Below are positions 22,060 to 33,770 of a DNA stretch of 64,000 nt, one piece after another. Below the pieces are notes generated by a model that had not been told where the DNA came from, made no database searches, and saw only the letters and a list, made by a program, of their open reading frames with translations. The position numbers and the translations under genes are program-made. The number at the start of each line of letters is the position of its first letter. Position 1 is the stretch's first letter. Source of the stretch: Rhodotorula mucilaginosa (Eukaryota; Basidiomycota; Microbotryomycetes; Sporidiobolales; Sporidiobolaceae); the NCBI GenBank assembly GCA_034406715.1, contig CP137877.1, positions 372,001 to 436,000 on the forward strand. Direction: 5' to 3'.

Positions 22060-23507
22060 CTAGGAGAGCATGGTCATCCAGGTGAGGAGGAAGAACAACA
22101 GGAAGAGCGGGAAGACGGCCAACACAGCGCGGTCCTTTTCGAGGCGGGTCCCGCCGAAAAAGTTGACGGCGGCTGTACCCCCAAGGCAAAGAACGAGGAA
22201 GAAGTCAGTTCCTTTTGCATAAGAATCGATCACATCCTCCTAGTCCTCCCGGCGCTTCTTCTGCTGCTCGCAGGTCCATCTCCGTCCCGACCGGAAACGG
22301 GTAGGGACCAGAGGAAGGGCGGGCACAACAGAGGACGGGACTGAAAAAGAAAGGTGGACGTACCCCACACGCTCCATGCGAGCGTGACTGCGCAGACTGG
22401 CAGCCGGATCCAGAGCAGGTCGACAAAGACCGAGACGAGGGCGGCAATGTCGATCGGGAAGATGCAGTATCCGAGGACGCAGAGCGATTGGAAGAAGGAC
22501 CTGTGAGGGCGAAGAGGTGCAAGTCAGTCTTGGGCGAGAAACATGGTCGATACATGACACGGGCGGTAGCTTCCACCCCGCAGTGGAATGCCTGAACCGA
22601 CCCGAGTCGCAAGCGCGCCATGAACTCACACTTTGCCGCCGAGCAGTTTTGCGTTCAAGGTCACGACGACCGATCCGAGCCACACGATGACGAACACGCC
22701 GGTAAAGATCGGGAGCGACTGATCCGCTGGGGCTGTGTACCGTGTTTCGAATCAGCTGTCAGCGAGGGAGGGGCACGTGTGTCGAGGTGAAGAGAAAGAA
22801 ATGGGTGGAGGACGCACCGTTGGTGGAGAGAAGGATCGCGAGCGTGAGGCAGAACTGTGCGCAAGAGGTCATAGAAGAATACGTCAGACAAGCTGATCAC
22901 ACTGGTGCCGGTTCTGAAGTGACAGCCATGGACCTGTGACGCACGATGAGAGGTCCCCACAGGTCCCAGTCTCGCAGGACAGCATTTTCGGACGACGGAT
23001 GCAGGACCTGGACGATCTTGTTCCCGATCGCGCGGAGGTCGCGCATCTGCATAGATCACGCAATCAGAGCGAGGGGTCATTAGTCCTGATCTAGGGTGGA
23101 TAGACGCTCCGGCGAGAGCGAAGGGACGCACGATCGTTTCGGAGACAGGCTCATCGAGCGTATCAGTTCCGGTATACCTGCGCCCGGGCGCAATTCGCGC
23201 GCGTGAGTATACAGCGAACGTGTTGGCACCGCAGCGGTACGGACCTCGTCTCTGTCTGTATGCCGCCGAAAGCCGTCTGCCTCTGTCCGCCCGACCCGCC
23301 CGCAGCAGCAGTGGACCCGATCCTCCCTTCGAGTCCGAGGCTGGCCGGACTCGTCGCGCGTTCTTTCCCCTTGCCCTTGTGGGCGGTGGCGGGTGCGAGA
23401 TGCGTCGGGAGCAATCCGTCTCGCGAGGTTGCGACGAGGTCGTCCTGGAGTTCGAGGTCCTCTTCATCGTCGGCGGCGATCTCGTACGCGTGACTCTTGG
23501 CGGCCAT
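22060..23507 (-). CDS. YIP4: YIP1-family Golgi membrane protein, YIPF6/Yip4-like
   Basis: Exons 23507-23245, 23177-23132, 23046-22945, 22854-22818, 22732-22630, 22500-22364, 22172-22060 give 266 residues. A hydrophilic N-terminal domain with an acidic patch (ADDEEDLELQDD) is followed by the family signature TDTLDEPVSETIMRDLRAIG and DWDLWGPLI, then five hydrophobic segments: LTLAILLS, FTGVFVIVWLGSVVVTLNAKLLGG, SFFQSLCVLGYCIFP, VTLAWSVWAAV and FPLFLLFFLLTWM. These match human YIPF6 and yeast Yip4, Rab-GTPase-interacting proteins of the early secretory pathway. All seven exons keep phase. Exon 4 is only 37 nt and exon 2 is 46 nt. The first donor is GTCCGT. Confidence 0.93.
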
Positions 23508-23772
23508 TGTCGCTTTCCGTTCACGGAATGTCTAGTCCTGCACTTGCGGGCGTTGTAGAGGGCGTTGTGCGAGTGTGCGTGACGAGGTGGAGCTCCCCCA
23601 GCCAGCAACAGGTCCCGGATTTCGAAGTTCCTCCAGCGCAGATGGGCTGAACCGAATACTGCGCAGTCAGTCACTGATGGGCTGATCTGCGCCCTTGTTC
23701 AAGCTCGTGCGAGAGTCTGGAGCACGTGTCAGAGCGAGAGAGAGAGCCAACCGCAGCTTGTCCTCTTCCCAC
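23508..23772. promoter_or_regulatory. Divergent promoter region, YIPF6 (-) / RNase III (+)
   Basis: A 265-bp interval between opposite start codons, of which the right end is uncertain because the RNase III 5' end is unresolved. Two ATGs on the plus strand here are followed at once by stop codons (ATGGGCTGA twice). Confidence 0.4.
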
Positions 23773-24780
23773 ATGCTGGCCGCACAAGCGCGCTTGCGTG
23801 CTGCAGATCATGAGCTAACCACCGCCTGCAAGGCGAGCTGCTGAATCGCTTCCCGCTCCCTGCCATCCGAGACGCCAACATCCGGACGAGCGTCCGGCTC
23901 GCGGTCGACTCGGTCCTCGCCCCGACATCGCTCGGAGAATGCCTGCTTCGAGTTGCTCGAGAGTCTAGGGGATACTCTCATTGCCGCCGCCATCGGAAAG
24001 CCCGTCTATGGCCACGTCAATCACCTCGATTCGGCGTCGCCGGGCCTCTTCACTGCGTATCGCTCCCTCCTACAGAGCAACGCGACGTTTGCTCAGATCG
24101 CCCTCGTGTACGATTTTGGCGCTCAGCTCGAGCCTCCGTTCCCGCTGACGCTCGCTGCTCACCGCGCCGTATTGAACGATACGGCGCGCAAGAACCTCGG
24201 CGAGGCGTTCGAAGCCCATTTCGGCGGACTGCATGTCGACGGCCAAGGCGGCACGGCTGACCTCTGGCTCGAAAACGTCTTTTCGGTACTGTGCAAGTGG
24301 GCGGATGAGCAGATCAGGGATCTTTCGAGCGCGGGGCGCGGTCGTAATACGCCCGACGACCACCTTGCACGCTTCGCAGCCGCAAGGGATCCGCCCCCGC
24401 AAGCTGCCCCGACTGCGTGCGCGTGCTGGAAACGCGGCCTCTCTCTCCACGTCAAGGAGCACGGTACCCGCTTCCAGGTTCAGGTCACTCACAGCTTCAA
24501 GGCGCAACTCGACCTCGCCGGCGACGATCGTCCGACGTTCGTCGCCTACGCGCCTACGAGAAAAGCCGCCGAGAACGAGACGGCCCGCCTTGCCCTGCTC
24601 GAACTCGACTTTGAAGCAAGCAGAGCCTTGCAGCATTCCTGTGGTATCGGCGCGTCCAACACTGACACTGCAGCGAGCGGCGACGGCAGCAGCAGCAGCA
24701 GCAGCAGCATCGGTCAGAAGCGGCCGCGCGAGTCGACGCCAGGAGACGACACTACCTCGACACAGATCGTTCGCGCTTGA
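23773..24780 (+). CDS. RNase III domain + dsRNA-binding domain protein, 5' end unresolved
   Basis: From 23938 to 24780 one frame encodes NACFELLESLGDTLIAAAIG, the RNase III signature with both acidic residues and the Asp in place, then LGEAFEAHFGG (second acidic motif; the usual first Asp is Glu), a Trp/Cys linker and a dsRBD ending APTRKAAENETARLALLEL. The C-terminal tail is Ser-rich with a basic KRPRES patch. The frame has no ATG, so an upstream exon is needed. A conserved-looking segment (ELLNRFPLPAIRDANIRTS) sits just upstream in a different frame. A 46-nt candidate intron (23892-23937) and a 35-nt candidate (23798-23832) would link ATG 23773 to it in phase, but both are unusually short. 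Activity is likely dsRNA cleavage (Rnt1/Pac1-like or mitochondrial); a mitoribosomal mL44-type role is less likely because catalytic acids are kept. Confidence 0.65.
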
Positions 24781-25213
24781 GGATGCGGTGGGGGTTTACG
24801 TCCTGATCAGGGTATATGCGCGCCGGTCTCCGCTTGCAAATCAGCTTGATCGCTTGTGGAGTCGATTAGTTCTCAGGGGCTGAAAACGAAGAGAGGGGCA
24901 TGGAAGCATAGCGATTGCGCCAGTCACCACCGGTCTTTGACGAAATATGCAGGTCAGCGGAGGCTATACACGCTTCTGGAGTGGCGATTTTTGCTCGGGT
25001 CACGTGCGGTGAAATGTCGTCGCGCGCAAAGTCCTGCAGCGCGTCTTGCTTCCGCCGCTACAACCCGACTACGCTATAACCCGCTGGGGCTGTGAACAGG
25101 TCAAGCTCCGTACCTTGAGGCGATCTACAAGCGTATCGCAGATACTCGTCGGCGCGGTTGTCGACGACTGCGACTCGGCGAATCCTGCAGGTTCACTCAA
25201 CCTCGCTGCAGCC
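24781..25213. other. Tandem gap RNase III / BUB1
   Basis: A 433-bp plus-strand gap. The frame of BUB1 is open back to 25046 but the first in-frame ATG with good context is 25214 (GCCATGG). It should hold the BUB1 promoter. No distinct motif was recognised. Confidence 0.5.
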
Positions 25214-28200
25214 ATGGCGTCTCCCGCCGCCCCGAACGAGCCAGTGACGCCCGCGAGCAAGCTCCACCTCGCCGCCACAACGGCAGCAGGAGGGATGGCC
25301 CCACTCGCGACTCCGGTGGTCGACATGGCGACGATCGAAGCCGCAAAGGAAAACATTGTCCCGCTCAACTCTGGCCGCTCCGCTTCCCAGCTCGCCGCCC
25401 TCTCGAGTTCGACCAGGTCCGGATTGGGCGTCAAACTCGATCTCGAGCACGCGAGGTTCCAGGCTCAGATCCGCGCCGTCGATGAGTACGAACGGAACGG
25501 CGCTTGGCCCGACGGTCAGGACGGCCTCGCGAGTGAAGACGTCGCCCTCCTCGCCGAAGATCCGCTCGACGCGTCGCACCAATACGTACGCTTCATCGTC
25601 GCCAACTATCCCGCCGGCGCCAGCGCAGCCAACAAACTCGTCCCCGTCCTCGAAGCAACCACGAGGAAATTCCTCGGAGACGAGCGGTACTCGAACGACC
25701 CGCGGTACTTTCGACTGTGGGCCCACTATGCCAAGAACATGGAGGACCCAGAGGACTGTTACCGCTTCCTGTTTGTCAAGGGCGTGGGCGAAAAACTCGC
25801 GGCCCTGTACGAGGAATACGCCAAAGTTCTCGAAGCCAAAAACAAGTGCGCTTGCCGACGCCGATCACCGTGACTTGTTCAAGACACTGACCTGAAGCAC
25901 ACAGGCGCAAGCAAGCCGACCAGGTCTATACGCTGGGCATCAATCGCCGCGCGACCCCGCTCGACCGGCTCAAACGTTCCTACACCGACTTCCAGGCCCG
26001 CATGCTCGTCGCTCCTCCCGTCCCGTCTCCTCCTCGACCTTCCGAGTCCTCCTCGTCCTCGACAGATTCGCGCGCCGTACTCGGCAGCTCCATGTCCGGC
26101 GCGGCTCGTCCCGGCGGTTCGGCTTCCACAGGGACAGGGACCGGCGTCGGACCGAAAGGGAACGGTTCAGCCTTTGCCATCTTTCGTGACGACGCTGCCT
26201 CGTCTTCGAAGGATGTCGAACTGAACGCCGAATGGGACGATTACGGGACAGTCAAGAGTCGGACGCGGGAGAACAATGCCGAGAAGAAGGAATGGGAGGG
26301 AGAGACGCTCCCGGTCAAGGGATTGACGCAGCCTGGCGCGTCGAGACCCGCTGTTGCGGGTGGATTCAAGCTCGAAGTGTACCGCGATGAGGTGAGTCTG
26401 TGTTTCCTGCCGAGGTGGTCTAGACGATGTTTGTGTCTCGAAGCTTGCTGAATCATCTTACGCACACCGCTATCGCAGACGGCCACCACGGCCTCTACAT
26501 CCGCCCACCGTCTCGACGACCCAGACGTCTTCTCTCGATCTTCCCGCGCCCCATCCGAAGCCGAATTGCTCCGGTCGAACCCGTTCCGCAACTATTCGGC
26601 CGGCGACCTCGATCTGATCGCCAAAGATCCGCTCGAGGGGTTGCAGGTTCTGCCGCGCGCGACAAAAAGTCGGTCAGCTGCAGCGGTGGGGACGAAGAAG
26701 GTGGCGGCCGAGGGTTGCAAGGAGAGGAAGCCCTCGTCCAAGTCTGCTTCGTCGGCGGCGGCGGGGGGGTCAAAGGCAGCGACGACATCTGCACCGGCCT
26801 CCAGCGCAGACGGAGCACGCAAATCTCGCTACCCGCCGATGATGAACCCGCCAGACACGTCCGGCCTCGACACCAAACCGAAGGAGCGCGTCGCCGTCAA
26901 TCTCCGCGAAATCTATCCGTCTAAGGAAGAGGAGTTCTCGCCCGAGGAAGTTCGGGCTCGCAAGCGACGGGATAAGTATGATGAAGAGGACGTACAGAGG
27001 TGGAATGGGTGGGAGTGGGCCGAGGCGTTCGATAAAGAGATGCAGACGACTAGACGTGAGTTTTCCGTTTTTGCCTGACCGACCTTGCGTCTTGCCATAT
27101 CTAACAATGTGCAAACGACAGGAACTCGCTACACGATCGACCCCGAGTCTGGATGGCCTGTACTCTATGATGCTGCGGGCTGTGAGTTCCCTGCACACCT
27201 GTTCTGTCAGGCTGCGGAAGCGGCATAGCTGACTTACTGCTCGTCCGCAGTGCCGCTCTACGACTTTCTCCCTCGACCGACACCGCCCGCATCGCCTGCG
27301 CCACCGACTCCGGTCCGAGAGACAGCACCGCAGCACGACTTGCTGGCGCCTTCGCCGTCTGCGCAGGAACCTTCCTTTCCCCGACACACGCTCGATCCTC
27401 ACCGACCTCCTTCTCCGACGATCAATACGCGAGAGGCGAACGCGCTCGCCGATTTGCTGTTCGCCAAGACGCTCGACTTTACCAAGGTCAACTCGCGGTC
27501 TCAGGGCGGCGGAGCGGACCACGATTCTTCCGACGATGACGAGGACAGCTCGGACGACTCTGATGACGAGGAACACCACGGTGAGCAAGCACCGCAGTAC
27601 GTCGGCGTCGGCAGCGAGAGCCAGTTCTCGACGCAGGGCGCGACGCAACAGAGCGACGTGTCCGACGCGCCGTTTGTGCCGTTCAGTCAGACCCGCAGCG
27701 AGATGGGCGACGACTCTGCCTTCTTTGGGAGTCAGCAGCGGCCGCCCGCTTCGGGCTCGTCGTCCTTGAACGGCTATCAGCACGACTTGCTCGGTTCCCT
27801 GCAGGAAGACGACGAGGACGAGTCGCGCATCAATGACGAGAACGCCCCGGCTCCGCCGCCCATGCAACTCTTCCGCGACGCCGCTCCCGCGAGCTCGGCT
27901 CCCGAGTCGATCGCAACAGCCGTTCTTGCGACGCCCAGTACTGGGGGCGGGTTCCGTCCCGTCCGCAAGATGGGCTCGGCGCGCGCACCACTGGGCGCGA
28001 AATCTGTCACGCCCCTGGGCGCGCCTCCAGCTCAGCCCTCGTTCGGCATTTTCCGAGACGTGGTCGCCTCGGCCGACGATGCTCCAGAAGGCCCATCGGC
28101 TTCGGAGCCGAGTCAGAGCCATCCGCTGCTCGCCGGTCCGTGTGCGGACCAAGCCGAGTTTGAAGCACCTCTCCGCGGCAGCGACTCGCAGGAGGACCTC

Positions 28201-30190
28201 CTCACTTCCGAAGCCATGGGAGAGGGTATGCCCTTCTCGAACGATGGATACGACCTTGGCCGCCGCGTTCCCGGCCAGCCGAGTCGTTACGCCCCCTTTG
28301 TCGCTCAAATGACGCCGATCGTCGAGCGCACTCTCGAATTCACCAACGCGACGAGCTTGTCTGCCAGTCAGCGCAGTCGACGGGAGAGCTACTACCCGAC
28401 CGGGGCGGCGACCACGACGCTGCAGGAAGAAGACGAAGACGAGGAAGAGCCGTCGACCGAGGAGGATGACGACGACGAGAACAACGACCGCGCCTTTGTT
28501 GCCAGCTTTGCGCAGCCGTCTTTCGTCCAGCAGCAACAACCCCTTGTGGCCCTCGGCGATGAGCATGGGCAACCTTTGGCGCTGGGCGGCTCGAGCACCA
28601 CCACGAGTGATTCGGACAATAGCAGCGACTCAGATTCGGATTCCGATTCCGATGCGGACGTGATCGACCTCGCTGCCCAGTCGGTACCACAACTCGTGCC
28701 GAGTCCGCGAGACCCGGCGCCGCTTCGATCGTCGCTCGGACGCGACGGTTCGTACGATGCGTCCGGCAGTCCGTCTCTCCCCGAAGGCCTCACCATCACC
28801 GGCAACCAGACCAAGATGGACACCGAGATGCAAGTGCAGGACTCGACGACCACGCGACAGTCCCTCGCTGCGGCGCCCGTCAACCCTTACAGCGACGCGA
28901 CCCTGGACCGTCTCGTCGCCGGCAGCAAGGTCTTTGAGCACCCCGAAGTGCGCGATTTAATGCAGCAGACTTCGGGACGTTTCGACGTCCTCCAGCGCCA
29001 AGCCAAGAAGCGAGAAAAGTCTAAAGGTGGCAAAGACCGAACGGGCACCATTGACGAGGCATGGGACCTCGAGCTCGCGGGCGAGACTTTTTCCGTCCGC
29101 GAGAAACTCGGCGAGGGTTCCTTCGGCGCAGTTTTCCGGGTCGCATTCTCCCCCAATCTCGACGACGACGAAGACTTTGATGCCGATGACGACGAGGAGC
29201 TTTCTCTTGCCGTCAAAGTGGAGAAGCCGACGAACCTGTGGGAGTTCCACGTGCTCACGCAACTGCACGCTCGGCTCCCGACTCGCGTGCGCGACTCGAT
29301 CGTCTCGCCGCATCGCCTGTATGCTTTCGCCGACGAGTCGTTCCTCTTCCTCGGCTACTGCGATCAGGGCAGCCTGCTCGATGCCGTCAACCGGGCGAAC
29401 GATTCCGGCGTCGCGGCCAGTGCGACCGGCAGCGCGTCGCAAGGCCTCGACGAGCTGCTCGCCATGTTCTTCGTCGTCGAGCTCTTGCGTGTCGTCGAGG
29501 GTCTGCACTCGTCCGGATTCATCCACGGCGACCTCAAGATCGACAACTGCCTCTTGCGACTGGAAGACGTGCCGGGAGGCGCGCGCGCCTGGTCGCCGGT
29601 GTACGACCCGTCTGGCCAGGGCGGCTGGTCCTGCAAGGGCGTCAAGGTCATCGACTTTGGTCGCACGATCGACACAACCGCGTTCGCAGAAGGTCAGACT
29701 TTCAAGTCGCACCTCGAAGTCGGCCAGTTTGACTGCGCCGAAGTCAAGGAGGGCAGGCCGTGGCGGTACGAACCCGACTACTTTGGCGTCGCCTCGATCG
29801 CTTTCAACATCCTCTTTGGTCGATACATCGAGACGAAGCAAGTCCCGATCGACGAGGCTCGGCCGGACGGCGTACAGAAATGGACCTTGGTTCACACGTG
29901 GCGACGGTACTACCAGGTCGAGCTGTGGACCAAAGTCTTCGACATGCTGCTCAACCCGCACAGTGTGCGCGAAGACGGTTCGCTGCCGATTACAAACGAG
30001 CTCGCTGCGGTCCGATGCGAGATGGAGGAGTACTTGCGCGTTAATGGCGAGAAGAACGGCAAGAGCCTGCGCGGACTGATCCGCAAAATGTACGTACCTG
30101 CCTGTGTCTTATCGGTGCTGTTCTCTTCAGGAGATCGAAATCTGACTCGTCCGAATCGCCTGCAGGGAGATTGCGTCGATGTCGCGGTAG
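25214..30190 (+). CDS. BUB1: BUB1/MAD3-type spindle checkpoint kinase with KEN box and Bub1 kinase domain
   Basis: Exons 25214-25845, 25905-26391, 26479-27055, 27122-27181, 27251-30089, 30166-30190 give 1539 residues. A KEN box (AAKENIVPLNSGRS, residues 45-47) precedes the Mad3/BUB1 homology region with its TPR-like helices (DPRYFRLWAHYAKNMEDPEDCY). The middle is long and acidic. The kinase (about 1190-1530) has the loop GEGSFGAVFRV, Lys in LAVKVEK, the Bub1-style catalytic loop IHGDLKIDNCLL and DFGRTID. Having KEN and kinase in one protein is the ancestral MadBub arrangement; whether a separate Mad3 exists elsewhere cannot be seen. Where a second KEN box is expected, before EWEGETLP, the sequence reads TRENNAE. 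The last exon is only 25 nt and supplies the C-terminus EIASMSR. It acts at kinetochores, with the KEN box contacting APC/C-Cdc20. Confidence 0.93.
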
Positions 30191-30464
30191 AAGAGCACCC
30201 GAGGACCCCCTTTTTTTCGTTTTTCAGCATAGACCCCCCTTATTCAGTTCGGCCTTGGCTAGCAGTATGGAATATACCACAGTATTGCAACTCTGTTCAA
30301 TCTAGCGGCTCTAGAGTGCGCGAGGAGGAGAGTTGAGTGCGGCGAGGGTGAGCTTTGCGTCATCCCTGTCTCCGCTTTCCTTTCCTCCGTTCTCACGTCT
30401 CTACACCTCCTCGGACCGCCCTGCAAACAGTCGCAGCTTGCACTACAACAGAAAGAAGTTGAGA

Positions 30465-31263
30465 ATGCCCTCTGCTGCCCACCCCAAGTACGTCGACATG
30501 ATTGACATGGCTGTCCACACGGGTCACGGGTGAGTCGGGTGCTGGTCTCCTATCGCCACGCCCTACACTCAGACCGTTGGGGGCCCGGTCACAGCTCTCC
30601 ATGGGCGTGTAAGCTCCATGTCGAGCGCACTGACAGCTCGTTCCGGCCTGCAGAGAGAAAGTCAGCCGCAGAAAGATTCTTGCTTACCTCGAGGTGCGGG
30701 GACATCTCGCTATCGCCTAAGCCGCACTCGGACCAGCCTGCGCAGATTCAAGGGAACCTAGTGATCACTGAAGGAACCCTCCGCAGGAGCATTGGAACCT
30801 CAATCCGAAGGACGAGAGTGTCAAAAGGCGAGTCAACGAGGCGCTTGAGAAGAGGATGGACAAGGGTTTGCTTCGCAAGGTCGGTCTCGCCAGTCCCCTC
30901 CCTCCCATTGTACCATTTCAGCGGAGAAGGCCACTGCTCGGCCCCTTTCCGGCAACTGTCCTCGTGACGATGGCAAAACGAGGCTGATTCACCTTTTTCG
31001 CCGGCAGGACAAACAGTCATTCGTCTTCACCGCAGCCGGAGAGCAGGCGTATAAGGACGAGTACGAGACCTCGGAAGAAGAGGACCAGCCGGCGGTGCGT
31101 CTGTCTGGCTCGAAGAGCGCTAACTCGCAGCGATAACAGCTGCGGACCGCCGTCAGATCTGGCCCTTGTACTGACTTTTGTGCCGCCACCGCGTTGCCAG
31201 CCGAAGGCGACCACGAGCAAGAAGGTGCAGGAATCGAAGAAGAGCAAGAACAGCAGCAAGTGA
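30465..31263 (+). CDS. Small linker-histone (H15 winged-helix)-like protein
   Basis: Exons 30465-30529, 30654-30693, 30787-30879, 31008-31094, 31201-31263 give 115 residues. The assembled protein starts MPSAAHPKYVDMIDMAV, continues SRRKILAYLEQEHW, KRRVNEALEKRMDKGLLRK and QSFVFTAAGEQAYKDEY, and ends in a short acidic then Lys/Ser-rich tail (SKKVQESKKSKNSSK). The order of three helices and a C-terminal hairpin fits the globular domain of histone H1/H5 (HPxYxxMIxxA pattern). The basic tail is much shorter than in animal H1. Five exons in 348 coding bases is striking, but every junction keeps phase and donors are normal. Other small winged-helix proteins remain possible. It lies convergent with the E2 gene. 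Confidence 0.68.
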
Positions 31264-31495
31264 GGTGGCTCGAGATCAAGGGTCGGGAAGGTCGAAGCAG
31301 GAGCGGAGCTACTCGTCAGCTTGTTCGGGATCCGGGAAACCGTCGCGTGTTGTTCGGTGTTCTGTCTTATCTGCAAAGTCTATCCTGAACTGTGAGCCTC
31401 TTCGAGCGTACAGGGCTGCTTGCGAACGAGAGAAGCGGACACGATCGCGATAACCTTCTCAAATCGTGCGTGCAAGGTCGACTATAGACATTTCT

Positions 31496-33770
31496 CTACG
31501 AAAGCAAACGACTCGGCTCTTCGATGATGCGCTTCCAGGTCTCGACAAGGCGGGCGAGCTCGACTCCCTCGACGACGCGGTGGTCTGCGGAAAAGGTAAC
31601 GTCCTGCAGAAAAGAGGCTTTTGTCAGTCCCTTGCGATTCGGGAAACATCTTACCGCCGTGCCTAGCCTCTTGCAGCTCAAGTCACTGAGAGCGAGAGCA
31701 AGAACCGCACACGCAAGACTCACCATGACCAATCTCGGTTCGACCCGGAGCGCATCGAGCGAGACTTCCTCCGACGCCGACACTCCCTGCGCGAGCTTCT
31801 TCGCGCCAGCTTCATCGACGAACCTCGGCTCGACACGCATGCGGCCCATCGCACCGATCGCGAGCTGACCCGTCGGAGGCACGACAGGGTGAGTCGATTT
31901 GCCTCCGACGACGCCAATGTTGGACAGGGTGAGCGTTCCGGCGCCGCTGTACTCGGCGGGGAACTTGGGCGGTGAGGACGCATTGGGGTCGAGGAAAGAC
32001 TGCAGGTGGGCGAGGCGGGAGGCGAGGTCAAAGATGGAGGACGAGTCGACGGAGCGGAGGACGGGGGTGAACAACCCGCCGGCAGCGGACGGGTTCGACA
32101 GCGCGACCGAGATGTCGTGAGTCGAACGGCGGACCAGGGATGGTTCTTCAGACGATGAACTGGAGGACGCGGACGGGGCGGGGGACAACGAGCATGTGAA
32201 GAGAGGGTGCTCTTGCATCGCGACCGAGAGGCCCTTGAGCAGGAACGGCAACATGGTCAAGCGATCGAACCGCTTCGACGACTCGACCTGGCTCGATTCC
32301 TGCCACGCTCCGAGGCGAGTCAAGGTCGCTTCGTCGGCCGGCTTGAGCGTCTTGCGGTAGCGGACGGGGATGTTGCTCGTCAGGGAGAGTCGCATCCGCT
32401 CGAGCGCCGTGACGTCGATGGTATCAGAGTAGGCAAAGTGGGGGATCTGGAGGGATGCAGACATGGCGCGGAACATGGCGCGGCGGATGGGCGAAAGCGG
32501 GACAGAAGTGGTCGTCGTCGGGGGAGAGGCGGCAGCCGTCGAAGACGGAGACGAGGAAGAGGTCGATGGCGCACCGCTGGATACGGGAGTAGACGTGGCG
32601 CCGTCCTTGCCGGATGCCGCGGCGAGGATGTCTTCCTTCATGATGCGGCCATGTCGTCCCGTTCCCGTCACCGTGGCGAGATCGACACCCTTTTCCATGG
32701 CGAACCTCCTGGTCCCGGGAGTCGCGAGGATCTCCCGCGCGGGCGTAGACGACGACGACGACGACGAGGCAGGAACGTGACGTTCAAGGGGTGGCTCGAG
32801 AGGAGATGCGTCCATCGGACTGGACGTCGAGGTGTCGGTTTGCGTTTCACGGGCAGCGGTCTTGGACGACGACGACGACGACCCGCTCAGGTCGACCGCC
32901 GCGGCCAAATCCTCTTGCGTGTCTTCTGCCTCTCCTCCGTCGACTTCGATGCTGCACAGGGTGCTGCCCACCTTGAGCATGTCGCCGGCCTTGCCAGCGA
33001 GCGAAGTGACCGTGCCGGAAAAGGGGGACGTGATCTCGACTGAAGCCTTGTCCGACCTGTGCGCACGTACGGTATAGTTCAGCACAGACCGGACTTCGAA
33101 AGGGATCATGGGGAAACGCACATAACCTCGACCAGCGGGTCAAACTCTTCAATCGTCGATCCCGGTTCGACCAACCTGTTTCCACAAAAGCCGCAAGCAC
33201 ATCGTCAGTTACTGTTAGCCTCGTCAGAAGCGCTGTTCATTGTCACGGTCACGAGTCCCAAACATTGCAGAGTCTGATTGACAGAGGCTGAACTGGGTCA
33301 AGTCCGTCTTGGGGTTTGACGGCATTCCGACGAACTGGTTCAAAAAATGTCCGTTCCGCACTCCTTTCGACGCGCAGGCTCGCGTAACGTGTGTAGAGAG
33401 AGAGAGTCGACCAGTTGGAGAAGACAGAATGTACGCACCATTTGACGATCTCGCATTCGGTGATGCCTTCGCCAATGTCGGCGAGGACGAACGGCTTGAC
33501 CTGGCCTTTCCGGCGCACGGCCGTCCCGCTCAACCCCCGTTGAGGAGGCTGACCCGTCATCGTCGTCGTCGTCGTAGCCAGGACCGGTGGAGTGAACGAC
33601 CCTCGCGCGAACGACGACGAGTGCCTCCTCTTGTCGAGCACCGCGGCCAGGACGGCGGGCGAGTGCTGCTGCAGCAACTTGTTGTGGGGAGAAGAGATCC
33701 GCTTCGAGGCGTTCTGCGCGCCGACGAGGCCTCGGATGGGGCGAGTCGCGGTCCTTGTTCGGCGAAGCAT
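31496..33770 (-). CDS. DBT: Branched-chain 2-oxo-acid dehydrogenase E2 (dihydrolipoyl transacylase), mitochondrial
   Basis: Exons 33770-33439, 33175-33122, 33056-31724, 31603-31496 give 608 residues. A presequence (MLRRTRTATRPIRGL) is followed by one lipoyl domain: FVLADIGEGITECEIVKW, then EVMSDKASVEITSPFSG with the lipoyl-lysine in MSDKAS (about residue 132), both rebuilt across introns. A Ser/Thr-rich linker leads to a peripheral-subunit-binding domain (ILATPGTRRFAMEKGVDL, about 236-272) and the catalytic core (SPIRRAMFRAM, TLTLSNIGVVGGK, FSADHRVVEG). DIGEGI and SDKAS favour the branched-chain E2 over pyruvate or 2-oxoglutarate E2. The core carries acyl groups from E1 to CoA in valine, leucine and isoleucine catabolism. 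The classical HxxxDG motif reads HRVVEG. Ser-rich insertions lengthen linkers. Confidence 0.92.

Noticed and set aside
26770-28572. 600-codon minus-strand open frame antisense to BUB1
   Set aside because: Arg/Leu/Val-rich antisense shadow of an acidic coding region, without domain or splice context.
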